Both the position numbers and the translations under genes were made by a program. A model generated the notes under the pieces. That model made no database searches, was not told where the DNA came from, and saw nothing but the letters and a program-made list of their open reading frames with translations. From Bacillus massilioanorexius (GTDB taxonomy: Bacteria > Bacillota > Bacilli > Bacillales > DSM-1321), in assembly GCF_902374955.1 (NCBI RefSeq), contig NZ_CABKRX010000087.1, positions 131,464-195,463 of the forward strand: 64,000 bases of DNA. Reading direction: 5' to 3'. Each line of letters opens with the position of its first letter. Position 1 is the first letter of the stretch. This document shows positions 44,888 to 54,757 of this stretch, in pieces.

Positions 44888-44958
44888 CACTCATAGTCAA
44901 GTCATTTACGGTAACTTGGTAGAAACTTGCGAGCCATATTCTCGCTATTATATGAGAG
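44888..44958 (-). promoter_or_regulatory. Purine (guanine) riboswitch
   Basis: On the minus strand the sequence starts CTCATATAATAGCGAGAATA, with P2 GCGAGAATATGGCTCGC, L3 ACCGTAAATG and the closing GACTATGAG. It matches the xpt aptamer nearly throughout. The specificity base in GACTATG is C, giving guanine (or hypoxanthine) rather than adenine recognition. Ligand binding turns off xpt-pbuX. Confidence 0.95.
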
Positions 44959-45537
44959 AAAATATTTATGATTAATATTTTTGTATTATAGCAATGAAAA
45001 AACAATATGAAAAGAAATTTTTACTATCCAAAAGTTGTTTTTGTTTTCAGAATTTTACAATATTGATAACAAGCTATTTCTATTTATCCAATTATATAAA
45101 AGTCCGGTTTCTAAAAGATTGTTGTTTTTTTATCCATTAGGTGAATAAACCAGTAGATAAAAGGTCCGTTGAATAGAGTGTAAGGTGCGAGACAATCCCG
45201 TGGAGGCGCAGGACAGGTGAAGCCTATAGTCACTATCTGGAAAGAAGACTCTCCACCTGTCCCACGTAAAGCTACTATCCTGTAACATAATCGACTCTAA
45301 ACTACACAATTCCTAATGACTGTTTAATTTATCATATTTTCACATTTATTTCACATTTTTTCCAATTAATAAACAACGTTTAATATTGGATTTCCAACTT
45401 TTCACTATTACCATAGTTTAAACATTACGATTGAACAATTTGTGAAGTCATAAAAACCATCTAGAAATCTTTTTATTGTTTTGTATGATGAAATTGTACT
45501 CATAGTAATTTCTATATTATTGAAAGGAGTGAAAAAT
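44959..45537. other. Intergenic region before the ba3 oxidase operon
   Basis: About 580 nt. It contains a degenerate GC-rich repeat at 45160-45300. The remainder is AT-rich and should contain the promoters of xpt (leftward) and of the oxidase operon (rightward). No ORF with a start signal is seen. Confidence 0.5.
45160..45300. repeat. Degenerate GC-rich intergenic repeat copy
   Basis: Contains GGTGCGAGACAATCCCGTGG, then GGCGCAGGACAGGTGAAGCC and CCACCTGTCCCACG. The wording follows the opposite strand of the Bacillaceae intergenic repeat (GCGAGACTCCCGCGGG...). GGACAGGTG and CACCTGTCC still form a 9-bp stem. Confidence 0.5.
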
Positions 45538-45690
45538 ATGGCAGAAGCGCAATTGAAGAAAAAGCCAGATCCTAATAAAGATGATGATCACGGTTCTTTA
45601 AAAGGAACACTCGCTTCCGTATTTATAGTTGGTTTAATTATCGTTATTACTTGGGTTAGTGTTTATTTCTTATTTACTGATCGCTTATAG
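45538..45690 (+). CDS. Cytochrome c oxidase subunit 2A (ba3 type)
   Basis: A 50-residue peptide with a polar, Lys/Asp-rich N-terminus (EAQLKKKPDPNKDDDHGSLK) and one membrane helix (TLASVFIVGLIIVITWVSVY). This is the small subunit IIa of ba3-type oxidases, supplying the helix missing from subunit II. AAAGGAG precedes the ATG at 45538. It is first in a three-gene operon with subunits II and I. Confidence 0.88.
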   Translation: MAEAQLKKKPDPNKDDDHGSLKGTLASVFIVGLIIVITWVSVYFLFTDRL

Positions 45691-45711
45691 AACAATGAGG
45701 AGGAAATTGCC

Positions 45712-46188
45712 ATGCATATGCATAAATATGAGAAAATATGGCTAATTTTCGGGGTCGGTGCTCTGTTAGTCTTCCTAACAGTATTAGGGGTTAGTGCATT
45801 TTACATGGGTAACCAGCCACCTAGCTGTCTAGCTACCGTTGATCCTGAAAAGGTTGATACAACTAAACCTTTTAACAAACCTGGGCTAAACAAAGTTGAA
45901 GGCGAAGATTGGGATTATGAATTAGTATTTGTAGCATCCGCTTTTTCATATAACCCTGCAAAAGTAGAAGTACCAAAGGGTTCGAAAGTTAAAGTAATTG
46001 CAACAACAAAGGATGTTATTCACGGTTTTGAAGTAGCAGGAACAAATATTAACATGATGCTTGAACCAGGTTTTATTAGTGAATACGTTACAACCTTTAA
46101 TAAAACCGGTGAGTTTTTAGTTCTTTGTAACGAATACTGTGGTGTAGGGCATCACATGATGAACTCAAGAATTGAGGTGGTTGAATAA
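45712..46188 (+). CDS. cbaB: ba3-type cytochrome c oxidase subunit II
   Basis: A 158-residue protein with one N-terminal membrane helix and a periplasm-facing cupredoxin domain binding the dinuclear CuA centre. The ligands are His in DVIHGFEVAGTN and the cluster CNEYCGVGHHMM (two Cys, His, Met). It accepts electrons from cytochrome c. GAGGAGG supports the first ATG. Its stop overlaps the next start (TAATG). Confidence 0.93.
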   Translation: MHMHKYEKIWLIFGVGALLVFLTVLGVSAFYMGNQPPSCLATVDPEKVDTTKPFNKPGLNKVEGEDWDYELVFVASAFSYNPAKVEVPKGSKVKVIATTKDVIHGFEVAGTNINMMLEPGFISEYVTTFNKTGEFLVLCNEYCGVGHHMMNSRIEVVE

Positions 46189-47840
46189 TGCTTAGCTCTT
46201 CGACTTACAAAGTAGATCGTCGTGATGCAAAACTTTCAATGGCACATTTTTATGTTGCTTTTGTAGCTTTGGCACTTGGTGGCCTAGCTGGTTTACTTCA
46301 AACATTAGTACGTACTGGAAAACTAGAGCTTCCTTTTGGAATTACCTATTACCAAGTTCTTACGGTTCATGGAGTTTTACTTGGCCTTATCCTTACAACG
46401 TTTTTTATTTTAGGTTTTCAATTTGCAGCAGTGAGCCGAACAACCGGTACTTTATCAAATGGCGCAAGAAAAGCAGGATGGATTGGTTTTACTTTAATGA
46501 CTATTGGAACTGCTATGGCAGCAACTATGGTCCTATTAAACGAGGCTTCGGTACTATTTACATTTTATGCACCGTTAAAAGCACACCCGATTTTTTATAT
46601 CGGTCTTACACTGGTCGTTGTCGGAAGCTGGTTCGCTTGTGGAGCAATGATTTCTAATTATGTAAGATGGCGCAAACAAAACAAAGGAAAAGTTAGTCCC
46701 CTCCTTACATTCATGGTTGTGATTAACTCTGTCTTATGGATTGTTGCAACAATTGGTGTTGCTTCAACTGTACTTATTCAAATGCTACCTTGGTCATTAG
46801 GTCTTGTAGATACTATTGATGTACTAATTAGTAGAACGCTGTTTTGGTATTTCGGACATCCGCTTGTATATTTCTGGCTACTTCCTGCTTATATGTGCTG
46901 GTATGTCGTTATTCCAAAAGTACTTAACACAAAAATTTTCTCGGATTCTTTAGCACGTATGTCATTCATATTGTTTTTATTGTTCTCTGTTCCAGTAGGA
47001 TTTCACCATCAGTTACTTGAACCGGGTATTGATCCAGCATGGAAGTTCTTACAAGTCATTTTAACATTCTTGGTAGTAATCCCTTCTTTAATGACTGCGT
47101 TTTCTTTATTTGGTACTTTTGAAATGTATGGACGTTCTAAAGGTGCTACTGGGTTATTTGGATGGATTAAAAAGCTTCCATGGGGCGATGCACGATTTGT
47201 TGTTCCATTTATTGGAATGATTTCATTTATCCCTGCGGGTGCAGGTGGTATGGTAAACGCGTCAAATCAATTAAACCAAGTTGTACATAATACAGTTTGG
47301 GTTACCGGACATTTCCATTTAACTTTAGCAACTGCTGTTGTCTTGACTTTCTTCGGTATCTCATATTGGTTAGTACCTCATTTAACTGGTCGAGTATTAA
47401 CGAAAAAAATGAATAAATTAGCGATTGTTCAAGCTATATTCTGGTCAATAGGGATGGCATTTATGTCTGGAGCGATGCATGCGGCTGGTTTACTTGGTGC
47501 ACCGCGCCGATCATCATATTCAACTTATGGTGAAGCAGAAAGAGCACTTGATTGGATTCCGTATCAAGTAGCACAAGCTGTTGGTGGAACAATTCTTTTC
47601 ATAGGAATTATCTTGATTCTAATTATTTTCATCAATTTAGCATTCTTAGCGCCTAAGGGTGAACAAGAATTCCCAGTTGGTGAAGCAGCTGAAAACGCTG
47701 AAAAGCCCCCACTTGTATTTGAAAATTGGAAATTATGGTTAGGAATTACCGTTATATTAATCTTATTTGCTTATACAATACCGTTCATAGATATGATTCA
47801 AAATGCACCACCAGGCTCAAAAGGCTATAAGCTTTGGTAA
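46188..47840 (+). CDS. cbaA: ba3-type cytochrome c oxidase subunit I
   Basis: A 550-residue heme-copper oxidase catalytic subunit of about 13 helices. A heme b His lies in TVHGVLLGLILTTFF, the CuB His in FGHPLVYFWLLPAYM, then the HH pair in VGFHHQLLEPG and the heme ligands in WVTGHFHLTLATAVV. The GHPLVYFWLLPAYM helix has the B-type (ba3) signature and lacks the Glu of A-type D channels. It reduces O2 to water with proton pumping, and B-type enzymes have high oxygen affinity. Confidence 0.95.
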   Translation: MLSSSTYKVDRRDAKLSMAHFYVAFVALALGGLAGLLQTLVRTGKLELPFGITYYQVLTVHGVLLGLILTTFFILGFQFAAVSRTTGTLSNGARKAGWIGFTLMTIGTAMAATMVLLNEASVLFTFYAPLKAHPIFYIGLTLVVVGSWFACGAMISNYVRWRKQNKGKVSPLLTFMVVINSVLWIVATIGVASTVLIQMLPWSLGLVDTIDVLISRTLFWYFGHPLVYFWLLPAYMCWYVVIPKVLNTKIFSDSLARMSFILFLLFSVPVGFHHQLLEPGIDPAWKFLQVILTFLVVIPSLMTAFSLFGTFEMYGRSKGATGLFGWIKKLPWGDARFVVPFIGMISFIPAGAGGMVNASNQLNQVVHNTVWVTGHFHLTLATAVVLTFFGISYWLVPHLTGRVLTKKMNKLAIVQAIFWSIGMAFMSGAMHAAGLLGAPRRSSYSTYGEAERALDWIPYQVAQAVGGTILFIGIILILIIFINLAFLAPKGEQEFPVGEAAENAEKPPLVFENWKLWLGITVILILFAYTIPFIDMIQNAPPGSKGYKLW

Positions 47841-47846
47841 TAAACA

Positions 47847-47879
47847 ATAAGCTCCTAAACCAATGGTTTAGGAGCTTAT
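47847..47879. terminator. Bidirectional terminator, ba3 operon / EamA gene
   Basis: A perfect 15-bp stem (ATAAGCTCCTAAACC / GGTTTAGGAGCTTAT) with a 3-nt loop. It includes the stop codon of the converging minus-strand transporter gene. Confidence 0.85.
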
Positions 47880-48791
47880 ATTATTACTTCTATACTTTTT
47901 AAAAAGAAAATCTAAATTTGTACTAGCCACGATCGCACTTGTAAAGATAATAGCTCCACCAACTAGTTGTAAGATCGTGATGCTTTCATCAAAAAGTACA
48001 ATTCCAATAATCATTGCCGCTAATGGTTCTACTGTTGATAAGATTGATGCCCTGCTGCTCTCAATGACTTTTAAGCCTTCGGTATACAATAAATAGGCAA
48101 AAACAGTAGATATAACACATAATCCTAATACAAGAAGTATAGCTTTCTTACTTAATAATAAATCAAGTTTAGTCCATATTCTCGTAGCAGGAATCAAGAC
48201 AATGGATGCAATAAAAAAAGTATATAAGCTTATAGTAAAGGCTGTATATTTCTTGATAGCAAATTTTCCAAAAATACTATACAAGGCATACCCAAAACCT
48301 GCTCCTAGCCCTATTAAGTACCCTTTCACATTACCATTTCCTACTATATCTCCATTTAGTCCCGTTACTAAAAAACAACCAAATAAAGTCATTATTAATA
48401 GAAATAATTTACTGATTGTAATTCGTTCCTTCAAAAACATAACAGACATAATCATAACAAATGCAGGAGCTGTATATAGCAATATGACCGCTACTGAAAT
48501 CGAAAGCATGTTCATACTTGTAAAATAAGCCCAATTAAAAAATGCGATACTTAAAATTCCTGTTCCAAAAAACAAGTATACATCTCTCACACGAATGGAT
48601 ATTTGATCCCTTTTTTGAAACAATCCATAAGTAAATAAAATTAAACATGAAAACATAACACGAATTGTTACGATTTCCATCGCATTAAAACCTATCTCGT
48701 TAAGTCCCTTAACAAAGATGCCTATCATACCCCAAAATAATGCAGCAATTGTAATATACCCACTATATAAAATGGCTTTTGACTTGGTCAT
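47868..48791 (-). CDS. EamA-family transporter
   Basis: A 307-residue protein with ten hydrophobic helices in two EamA repeats (ALFWGMIGIFVKGLNEIGFN; SILSTVEPLAAMIIGIVLF). Probably a small-metabolite exporter; the substrate is unknown. The start is uncertain: I prefer the ATG at 48791 behind GGGGATGG. The ATG at 48806 and a GTG at 48836 are possible but badly spaced from any ribosome binding site. Its stop lies inside the terminator hairpin shared with the oxidase operon. Confidence 0.85.
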   Translation of the reverse strand: MTKSKAILYSGYITIAALFWGMIGIFVKGLNEIGFNAMEIVTIRVMFSCLILFTYGLFQKRDQISIRVRDVYLFFGTGILSIAFFNWAYFTSMNMLSISVAVILLYTAPAFVMIMSVMFLKERITISKLFLLIMTLFGCFLVTGLNGDIVGNGNVKGYLIGLGAGFGYALYSIFGKFAIKKYTAFTISLYTFFIASIVLIPATRIWTKLDLLLSKKAILLVLGLCVISTVFAYLLYTEGLKVIESSRASILSTVEPLAAMIIGIVLFDESITILQLVGGAIIFTSAIVASTNLDFLFKKYRSNNISS

Positions 48792-48847
48792 TTTTCTTTT
48801 TTCCATCCCCAATTCTTTAAAATAGAAAAAAATCACATATGACTGTA

Positions 48848-50371
48848 TTACATTTCTAGTTTGTATATTTGAGCATACTTATTTTTTAAATAATCAATTA
48901 AATATTGTACATTTAGCCCTTCTCCCGTAATGTCTTGAAGCAATTGTAACGGATCCTTCAATTTACCATATTGATGAATATTATCATTCAACCATTCTTT
49001 TATTAAAGAAAGATCACCTGTTTCTAAATGACGGTCAAAATCTGGGATATCTTTTAACATAGCGTTTTTAAATTGAGCAGCATACATATAACCTAATGCA
49101 TATGAAGGGAAATACCCAAAACTTCCTCCTGCCCAGTGAACATCCTGAAGAACACCTTCTCCATCATTTTTAGGTTCAATCCCAAGATATTCCTTATATT
49201 TTTCATTCCATATTTTCGGTAAGTCTGCCACTTCAATTTCTTCATTTATTAACGCTTTTTCAATTTCATAGCGAATCATGATATGGAGTGGATACGTTAA
49301 CTCATCTGCTTCAATTCTAATTAAAGATGGTTTTGATTGATTGATAGCATTGTAATAGTCATCTAAATCGATGTTACCAAACTGAGATGATACAGTTTGC
49401 TGTAACAGTGGGTAGTTTTTTTTCCAGAAACTATAATTTCTCCCTACGAAGTTTTCATAGAACAACGATTGTGATTCATGAATTCCCATAGATGTACCTG
49501 AAGAAAGAAGTGTACCTTCTAAATCTTTTGATATGTTTTGTTCATAAAGGGCATGGCCACATTCATGTATAGTTCCAAAAATAGCTGAACGAAAATCACT
49601 TTCATCATATTTCGTTGTAATTCTGACATCGCCAGAGTTAATAGTAATTTCAAAAGGATGTACCGTTTCATCTAGTCGGCCTGCATCAAAATCATATTGT
49701 AACTGCTTTAAAATTTCCAAACTAAATGCCTCTTGTTTTTCCTTTGGAAAATGCTCAAATAAAAAGCCCGCATCTAGTTTATGATCACTTTCCGCTATTT
49801 GCTGAACTAGTGGAACAATTTCCTCTCTTAACGTTCCGAAGACTTGATCTAAAACGTCTACAGTCATTCCTGGTTCATATAAGTCTAGTAACGTATTATA
49901 TTTATTGCCTTCATATCCCCAATACGAGATAAATTTACGATTAAACTCAACGATTTTTTCAAGGTATGGTTGAAACAAAGTAAAATCTGAAGAAGCTTTT
50001 GCTTCTTCCCATATACTCTCTGCTTTTGTAACCAATACTGTATACTCTTTATGTTCTTCTTGAGGGATTTTCTTATTACGTTCATATTCTTTCTTACACT
50101 CTTCAACTAACTTTTGCGAAATTTGAGATAGTTTGTTATATACCTCTTCTTTAGATAATGCTTCTATGTATGATGCCATTTCATCACTCGTTGACATCGA
50201 AAAAACCTCAGATGAAAGTAACCCTATAACTTCTGATCTTTGATTAACTCCTTTTTTAGGAGCACCTGTACGCAAATCCCAATAAATTAAGTTTAACGCT
50301 TCCTCATATGCCACGATTTTTTTTACGAGTCGTAGAAATTTTTCTTCTGTCGCTAAAATCTCATTTGTCAT
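48848..50371 (-). CDS. ypwA: Carboxypeptidase M32 (Taq type)
   Basis: A 507-residue zinc metallocarboxypeptidase. The HExxH site is GTIHECGHALYEQN (near residue 270). Family blocks DLRTGAPKKGVNQRSEVIG at the N-terminus and ESQSLFYENFVGRN after the zinc site are present. Cytoplasmic, it removes C-terminal residues from peptides. The start is taken at the second of two close ATGs (50371), which has GGAGG 7 nt upstream; the first overlaps the box. The position corresponds to B. subtilis ypwA. Confidence 0.93.
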   Translation of the reverse strand: MTNEILATEEKFLRLVKKIVAYEEALNLIYWDLRTGAPKKGVNQRSEVIGLLSSEVFSMSTSDEMASYIEALSKEEVYNKLSQISQKLVEECKKEYERNKKIPQEEHKEYTVLVTKAESIWEEAKASSDFTLFQPYLEKIVEFNRKFISYWGYEGNKYNTLLDLYEPGMTVDVLDQVFGTLREEIVPLVQQIAESDHKLDAGFLFEHFPKEKQEAFSLEILKQLQYDFDAGRLDETVHPFEITINSGDVRITTKYDESDFRSAIFGTIHECGHALYEQNISKDLEGTLLSSGTSMGIHESQSLFYENFVGRNYSFWKKNYPLLQQTVSSQFGNIDLDDYYNAINQSKPSLIRIEADELTYPLHIMIRYEIEKALINEEIEVADLPKIWNEKYKEYLGIEPKNDGEGVLQDVHWAGGSFGYFPSYALGYMYAAQFKNAMLKDIPDFDRHLETGDLSLIKEWLNDNIHQYGKLKDPLQLLQDITGEGLNVQYLIDYLKNKYAQIYKLEM

Positions 50372-50486
50372 GTTCATTCCTCCTTTATTCCTTCCATTCT
50401 ATCATAATACATACACAAGAAAAATTGACCATAGAAATTACTCTTAGTTTCCGACATTCTTTTCAATTCAAAAATGATACAAAAAA

Positions 50487-50532
50487 AGGGGCTATCTGAA
50501 AAGTGATTTTTTATCGCTTTTCAGAAGCCCCT
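50487..50532 (-). terminator. ypvA terminator
   Basis: AGGGGCT-TCTGAAAAG-GAT pairs with ATC-CTTTTCAGA-AGCCCCT across a T5 loop. A T-run follows on the minus strand. Confidence 0.8.
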
Positions 50533-50537
50533 ATTTG

Positions 50538-52469
50538 CTAAGCTTTCTCTACTGGCGTGACTGGCAATACGTTTTTAACCGCTTGAAGCACTTCTGAATC
50601 AAGTTGATTATCAATAAAAATCTGAACCTGTCCGCTATCATTACTTGTACGAATTAAACGACCGATACCTTGTCTTAAACGCAATATCATATATGGTAAG
50701 TCCACTTCATTGAATGGATTATTTACCGCTTGTCTCTTCGCCTGGAAGACAGGATCATTTGGTGGGAACGGTAATCCGTAAATAATGACATTATTTAGAG
50801 ATTTCCCAGGTATATCTAGTCCTTCCCACATGTGATAAGAACATAATACAGACGCTTCATTGCTCTGGAATTTCTTAACGGTTTTACTCATTTCTTCATC
50901 ACCCTCAAAGTAGACAGGAAAATCAAGTTTCTCTTGTTCCAGTTGTGAACGAAAAGCTTTCATTTCCTCAATTGAAGGAAATAGAACTAGTGAACTTCCA
51001 TTATTATTACGAATACTATTTATTACCGCTGCATTTTTTTGTTGTAGTTCTTCCTTGTTATAAGGAGTTAGAATGATTTTCATAACCTCATCGTAATCGA
51101 AAGGAGACTCTACAGAAAAGCTGCTGTAATTTTCAATTCCTAAACTATTAGCTATATAATCAAATGAACCATTTTCAGATAATGTCGCAGATGAAAAAAT
51201 ATACGGCATACTTTTTGCGAATACTTCGTTCGATAGTATATCACTTACTAATCTCGGCATGATCACAAGGCAAGAATTTAATTCATCTTTTTCTAGCCAA
51301 ACAACTGCGTTTTGACCGTTTGAAAATAATGAAAGTGAATACGATATTTGCTCTAAATATTCTTCACTAACACGCACACTATATTCATCTACAGTGTGAA
51401 GTTCAGCTTCAAATACTAAGCTTTCTAAAACTTGTTCAATTTGATTCTGAAGCTTTTGTGCTTTTTCAACAATCTTAGCTGTAGATTGTAATTCATAACG
51501 ATGCGAACCAATAATTTGTTTGCTATGTCCATGTAAATCTTTGAAGAATAGTTCATTATAGTAAATAGTATCTTCAATTAACTCTAAAGTTTCTTCCCTC
51601 ATATCATTAGCTAGTAATGAAGTTAGAACCTCAGAAATCATATCTTCTGAAATTTTGTACGTAAGTCCTTTTTGTGCTGAAAATTCTAAAAGATGACCTT
51701 CATCAAAAATCACTGCACTGTATTCTGGTAGTAACGGAAGCTGCCCTTCTCTTTTACGAGACTCTTTCGTCCAGACGTGCTCCATAAAAAAGTCATGGGA
51801 GCAAACGATTAAATCAATGGCTTTACGATAATGATCACGGGATAATGTTTGTCCACAGCGATGACGATTGTCACAAGTAAAGCAATTTTGTAATGAATCC
51901 CAGCCTACCTTCTTCCATTCCTCATCTGTTAAATAGGCATAATCTTTACGATCCCCATAGACTTCAAATTTTGTTAAAGAAGAATGGTCATGGATGAAGC
52001 TTGGGAGCTCCTCTTGTAGTCTGTCAATGTTTTCATTATCTTCGCTCAAAACCGCTTTATCCACCTTGTTTAAGCACACATATTGATCTCGTGCTTTGGC
52101 TAGACGCACATCAATGTCCAACCCTAAACATTTTGATATTTTCTCGATGTCTCCTTCTTCTTTTACCAACTGTTCAATTAATGTTTCATCGGCACATGAA
52201 ATAATAGCTGGACGATTCGTATATCGTGCATAGCAAATTGCATATAGTAGGTATACTATTGTTTTACCTGTTCCTACTCCTGCTTCTGCAAAGATGGTTT
52301 TCTTTTCTTTAAAAGCTTTTTCTAATTGAAAAGCCATAAAAATTTGTTCATCTCTTAATTCGAAACCTTTTTCAGGTAATATGTCGTAAAAGACATCTCC
52401 AATCCACTCAGATAATTTATCATAAAAAGCTTCATTTTTTGCAACTGTAAATGGAAGTGTTTTCAGCAT
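50538..52469 (-). CDS. ypvA: DinG-family ATP-dependent DNA helicase
   Basis: A 643-residue superfamily 2 helicase related to XPD/DinG. Walker A is AGVGTGKTIVY (from residue 63), the DEAH box is IFDEGHLLEF, and late motif VI is LRLRQGIGRLIR. Four cysteines (in YVCLNKVDK, NCFTCDNRHRCGQ) form the probable Fe-S cluster domain. Unlike the other B. subtilis DinG, it lacks an exonuclease domain. It probably unwinds 5'-tailed or R-loop DNA in repair. Confidence 0.92.
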   Translation of the reverse strand: MLKTLPFTVAKNEAFYDKLSEWIGDVFYDILPEKGFELRDEQIFMAFQLEKAFKEKKTIFAEAGVGTGKTIVYLLYAICYARYTNRPAIISCADETLIEQLVKEEGDIEKISKCLGLDIDVRLAKARDQYVCLNKVDKAVLSEDNENIDRLQEELPSFIHDHSSLTKFEVYGDRKDYAYLTDEEWKKVGWDSLQNCFTCDNRHRCGQTLSRDHYRKAIDLIVCSHDFFMEHVWTKESRKREGQLPLLPEYSAVIFDEGHLLEFSAQKGLTYKISEDMISEVLTSLLANDMREETLELIEDTIYYNELFFKDLHGHSKQIIGSHRYELQSTAKIVEKAQKLQNQIEQVLESLVFEAELHTVDEYSVRVSEEYLEQISYSLSLFSNGQNAVVWLEKDELNSCLVIMPRLVSDILSNEVFAKSMPYIFSSATLSENGSFDYIANSLGIENYSSFSVESPFDYDEVMKIILTPYNKEELQQKNAAVINSIRNNNGSSLVLFPSIEEMKAFRSQLEQEKLDFPVYFEGDEEMSKTVKKFQSNEASVLCSYHMWEGLDIPGKSLNNVIIYGLPFPPNDPVFQAKRQAVNNPFNEVDLPYMILRLRQGIGRLIRTSNDSGQVQIFIDNQLDSEVLQAVKNVLPVTPVEKA

Positions 52470-52596
52470 CTCTTAATTCCTTTCTGCCCTACTAAAGAAT
52501 AGCAGCCAAAAAAAATGGCAAGAAAGCATGTTTTATCTCTCTGCCAATTTTTTGAGCTGTACATAATTATGTTTATTTTTCTTATGTTATGCTAGA

Positions 52597-53748
52597 TTAT
52601 TTTTCTTTTCTTGGAGGACGTTTCCCCCAATATTGATATAAATCAGTGCGAATAAATCCGTTAAATAGTTTTCGCTTCTTTGTAGCTGGCTTTCCATATA
52701 GTCTCTCAAAATCCTCATTTGAAGTTAAGATATAGACTGACCAAGTTTCATACTGAGAAAATAGTTTTCCCATATCTGTATACATTTTCTCAACAATCGG
52801 CTTATCACCTAAACGTTCGCCATACGGTGGATTAGCTACTATGACACCATAGTTCTCATACTTTTCATTTATTGTTAGGTCGCTTACTTGCATTTGTTTA
52901 AAAGTAATTAAATCGCCTAGCCCTGCTTCCACACTATTTCTCTTCGCAATTTCTACCATTTTATGATCAATATCGTAACCAGAAATTTGAAGCGGTTGAT
53001 CATAATTTGCCAAGCTATCTGCTTCATCACGAACTTGATCCCAAATTTCCGTTGGAATCCATGGCCAATCTTCAGAAACAAACTCTCTATTAAAGCCTGG
53101 AGCGATATTTTGACCGATTAATGCTGCTTCAATAGGAATTGTACCCGAACCACAAAATGGATCAATAAAAGGTCTATCTGGATGCCAATTTGAAAGCATG
53201 ACTAACGCAGCCGCTAATGTCTCTTTAAGTGGAGCCTCACCTTGGTCTACTCTATACCCACGTTTATGTAAACCTACCCCAGATGTATCTAATGTTATCG
53301 TTGCAATATCCTTTAATAAAGCAACTTCAATTTTAAAAAGTGGACCATTTTCTTCAAACCACGCAATTCGTTTATATGCTACTTTTAGTCGTTCAACAAT
53401 GGCTTTCTTAACGATTGCCTGACAATCTGAAATACTAAATAATTTAGATTTCAAAGATTTTCCTGATACCGGGAATTCACCGTCTTCTGTAATATATTTT
53501 TCCCAAGGAATTGCTTTAGTTTGTTGAAATAAGTCTTCAAAAGTTGTTGCTTTAAATTTGGCGATTTCAATCTTGATGCGATCTGCTGTACGTAACCACA
53601 TATTAGCTTTTGCTATAGCTGTCTCATCACCTTTAAACACAACTTTCCCATTATCAACGGTGCATTCGTACCCTAGATTTCTTACTTCTTTCGCGACAAG
53701 AGCCTCAAGTCCCATCGCTGCTGTTGCTATAATTGTATATTGTGCCAT
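52597..53748 (-). CDS. ypsC: THUMP-domain rRNA methyltransferase, RlmL family
   Basis: A 383-residue class I SAM-dependent methyltransferase. An N-terminal ferredoxin-like/THUMP RNA-binding region (residues 1-165) is followed by the Rossmann domain. This has DPFCGSGTIPIEAALI for SAM binding and VANPPYGERLG, the catalytic NPPY of N2-guanine methyltransferases. It is the counterpart of the N-terminal half of E. coli RlmL (m2G2445 of 23S rRNA). AAGGTGAT precedes the ATG. Same place as ypsC in B. subtilis. Confidence 0.93.
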   Translation of the reverse strand: MAQYTIIATAAMGLEALVAKEVRNLGYECTVDNGKVVFKGDETAIAKANMWLRTADRIKIEIAKFKATTFEDLFQQTKAIPWEKYITEDGEFPVSGKSLKSKLFSISDCQAIVKKAIVERLKVAYKRIAWFEENGPLFKIEVALLKDIATITLDTSGVGLHKRGYRVDQGEAPLKETLAAALVMLSNWHPDRPFIDPFCGSGTIPIEAALIGQNIAPGFNREFVSEDWPWIPTEIWDQVRDEADSLANYDQPLQISGYDIDHKMVEIAKRNSVEAGLGDLITFKQMQVSDLTINEKYENYGVIVANPPYGERLGDKPIVEKMYTDMGKLFSQYETWSVYILTSNEDFERLYGKPATKKRKLFNGFIRTDLYQYWGKRPPRKEK

Positions 53749-53872
53749 ATTATCACCTTTTACTAATTTTAACTTTTTTCCTTTTATTCATTCAGAAATA
53801 GTATCTATAGAAATATTATTAATAAAACATTCATTTCACCAATATTTTACTTGATATCTATTATAACAATAA

Positions 53873-53897
53873 AGACTCTCCTCTTAAAGGAGAGTCT
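53873..53897 (-). terminator. rnpB terminator
   Basis: AGACTCTCCT / AGGAGAGTCT stem with a 5-nt loop and TTATTG after it on the minus strand, about 28 nt past the rnpB 3' end. Confidence 0.8.
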
Positions 53898-53924
53898 ACT
53901 GTTTAACATAATGAGTTAATATTA

Positions 53925-54333
53925 TTTTGATAACGCTCTATAAGCCATGTTTTGTTCCTTCGTACTGCAAATGATTATAAATAATCTCGTACAAAGGCGG
54001 CAATCATCTATCTACAAGTATTAACTTGTCCTTTACCTCGTTCATTTCCAAGGTGAAAGGTGCCCCTACCTATATTTGGGTTTCTCGCTCGTGGGGTTTA
54101 CCCGTTCCACCCTTCTCATTTCTGAAAAGGCTTCGTCACTGTGGCACTTTTATAGGGTTGTACCATATCCATAACGGACTTAGGTAGTTTCCCGGCCGTC
54201 AGTCTTCCAGACTGCCCTAGCTTATTTTTTCACTAGGCACGAACACTACAAGCATCTCAGCTTGTGCGAGCATGGACTTTCCTCTACAAACACATAATGT
54301 GATTGCAGCGATTACCCGAACGTCATCAAAGAT
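53925..54333 (-). ncRNA. rnpB: RNase P RNA, type B
   Basis: The catalytic RNA that matures the 5' ends of tRNAs. On the minus strand the order of invariant blocks is clear: GTTCGGGTAATCGCTGC near the 5' end, GAGGAAAGTCCATGCTCGCA (P4 and J3/4), the GTGCCACAGTGACGAAG region, GGTAAACCCCACGAGCGAGA, and the 3' block ACATGGCTTATAGAGCG. P1 closes with TTTGATGACGTTC against GAGCGTTATCAAA, which sets the approximate ends. The layout matches B. subtilis rnpB. It sits between ypsC and gpsB as in relatives. Confidence 0.95.
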
Positions 54334-54442
54334 AACATTAATCATTATATGGCTTTGATATAAAAATATCAAGAAAAATATCGTACAAACAGTATTTACC
54401 TATATTACAAATAATAGGTATGAAGTATGTAATGTTTCATCA

Positions 54443-54757
54443 TTATTCGTACAATTTATTTCCGAAGACATGTTTCTCAAGATTAGACAAACGTTTTAAT
54501 ATATCAAAATTAGTAGTACCTGGAGCTGCTTGTTGGTATGAAGCAGTAGTAGGACGATTATTATTGTCTTCAAGCTTCTTACGTAACTTTACATTCTCTT
54601 GTTTCAATTCTTCAATTTCTTGATGAAATGTTTCATAGTCACGAATTATCAAATCTAAAAATTGGTCAACATCTTCTGGCTTATAGCCTCTCATTCCAGA
54701 TTTAAATTCTTTTTCTAATATATCTTTCGCCGTTAACTTTATTTTATCCGACAACAT
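54443..54757 (-). CDS. gpsB: Cell-cycle protein GpsB
   Basis: A 104-residue DivIVA-like coiled-coil protein. The N-terminal DivIVA lipid/PBP-binding domain (KLTAKDILEKEFKSGMRGYK, then VDQFLDLIIRDYE) is followed by a coiled coil and a Gln/Pro-rich linker to a short helix (FDILKRLSNLEKHVFG). GpsB shuttles PBP1A (PonA) between septum and side wall; ponA is in this window. The start at 54757 follows GAGGTGA; the earlier in-frame ATG is less likely. Confidence 0.95.
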   Translation of the reverse strand: MLSDKIKLTAKDILEKEFKSGMRGYKPEDVDQFLDLIIRDYETFHQEIEELKQENVKLRKKLEDNNNRPTTASYQQAAPGTTNFDILKRLSNLEKHVFGNKLYE

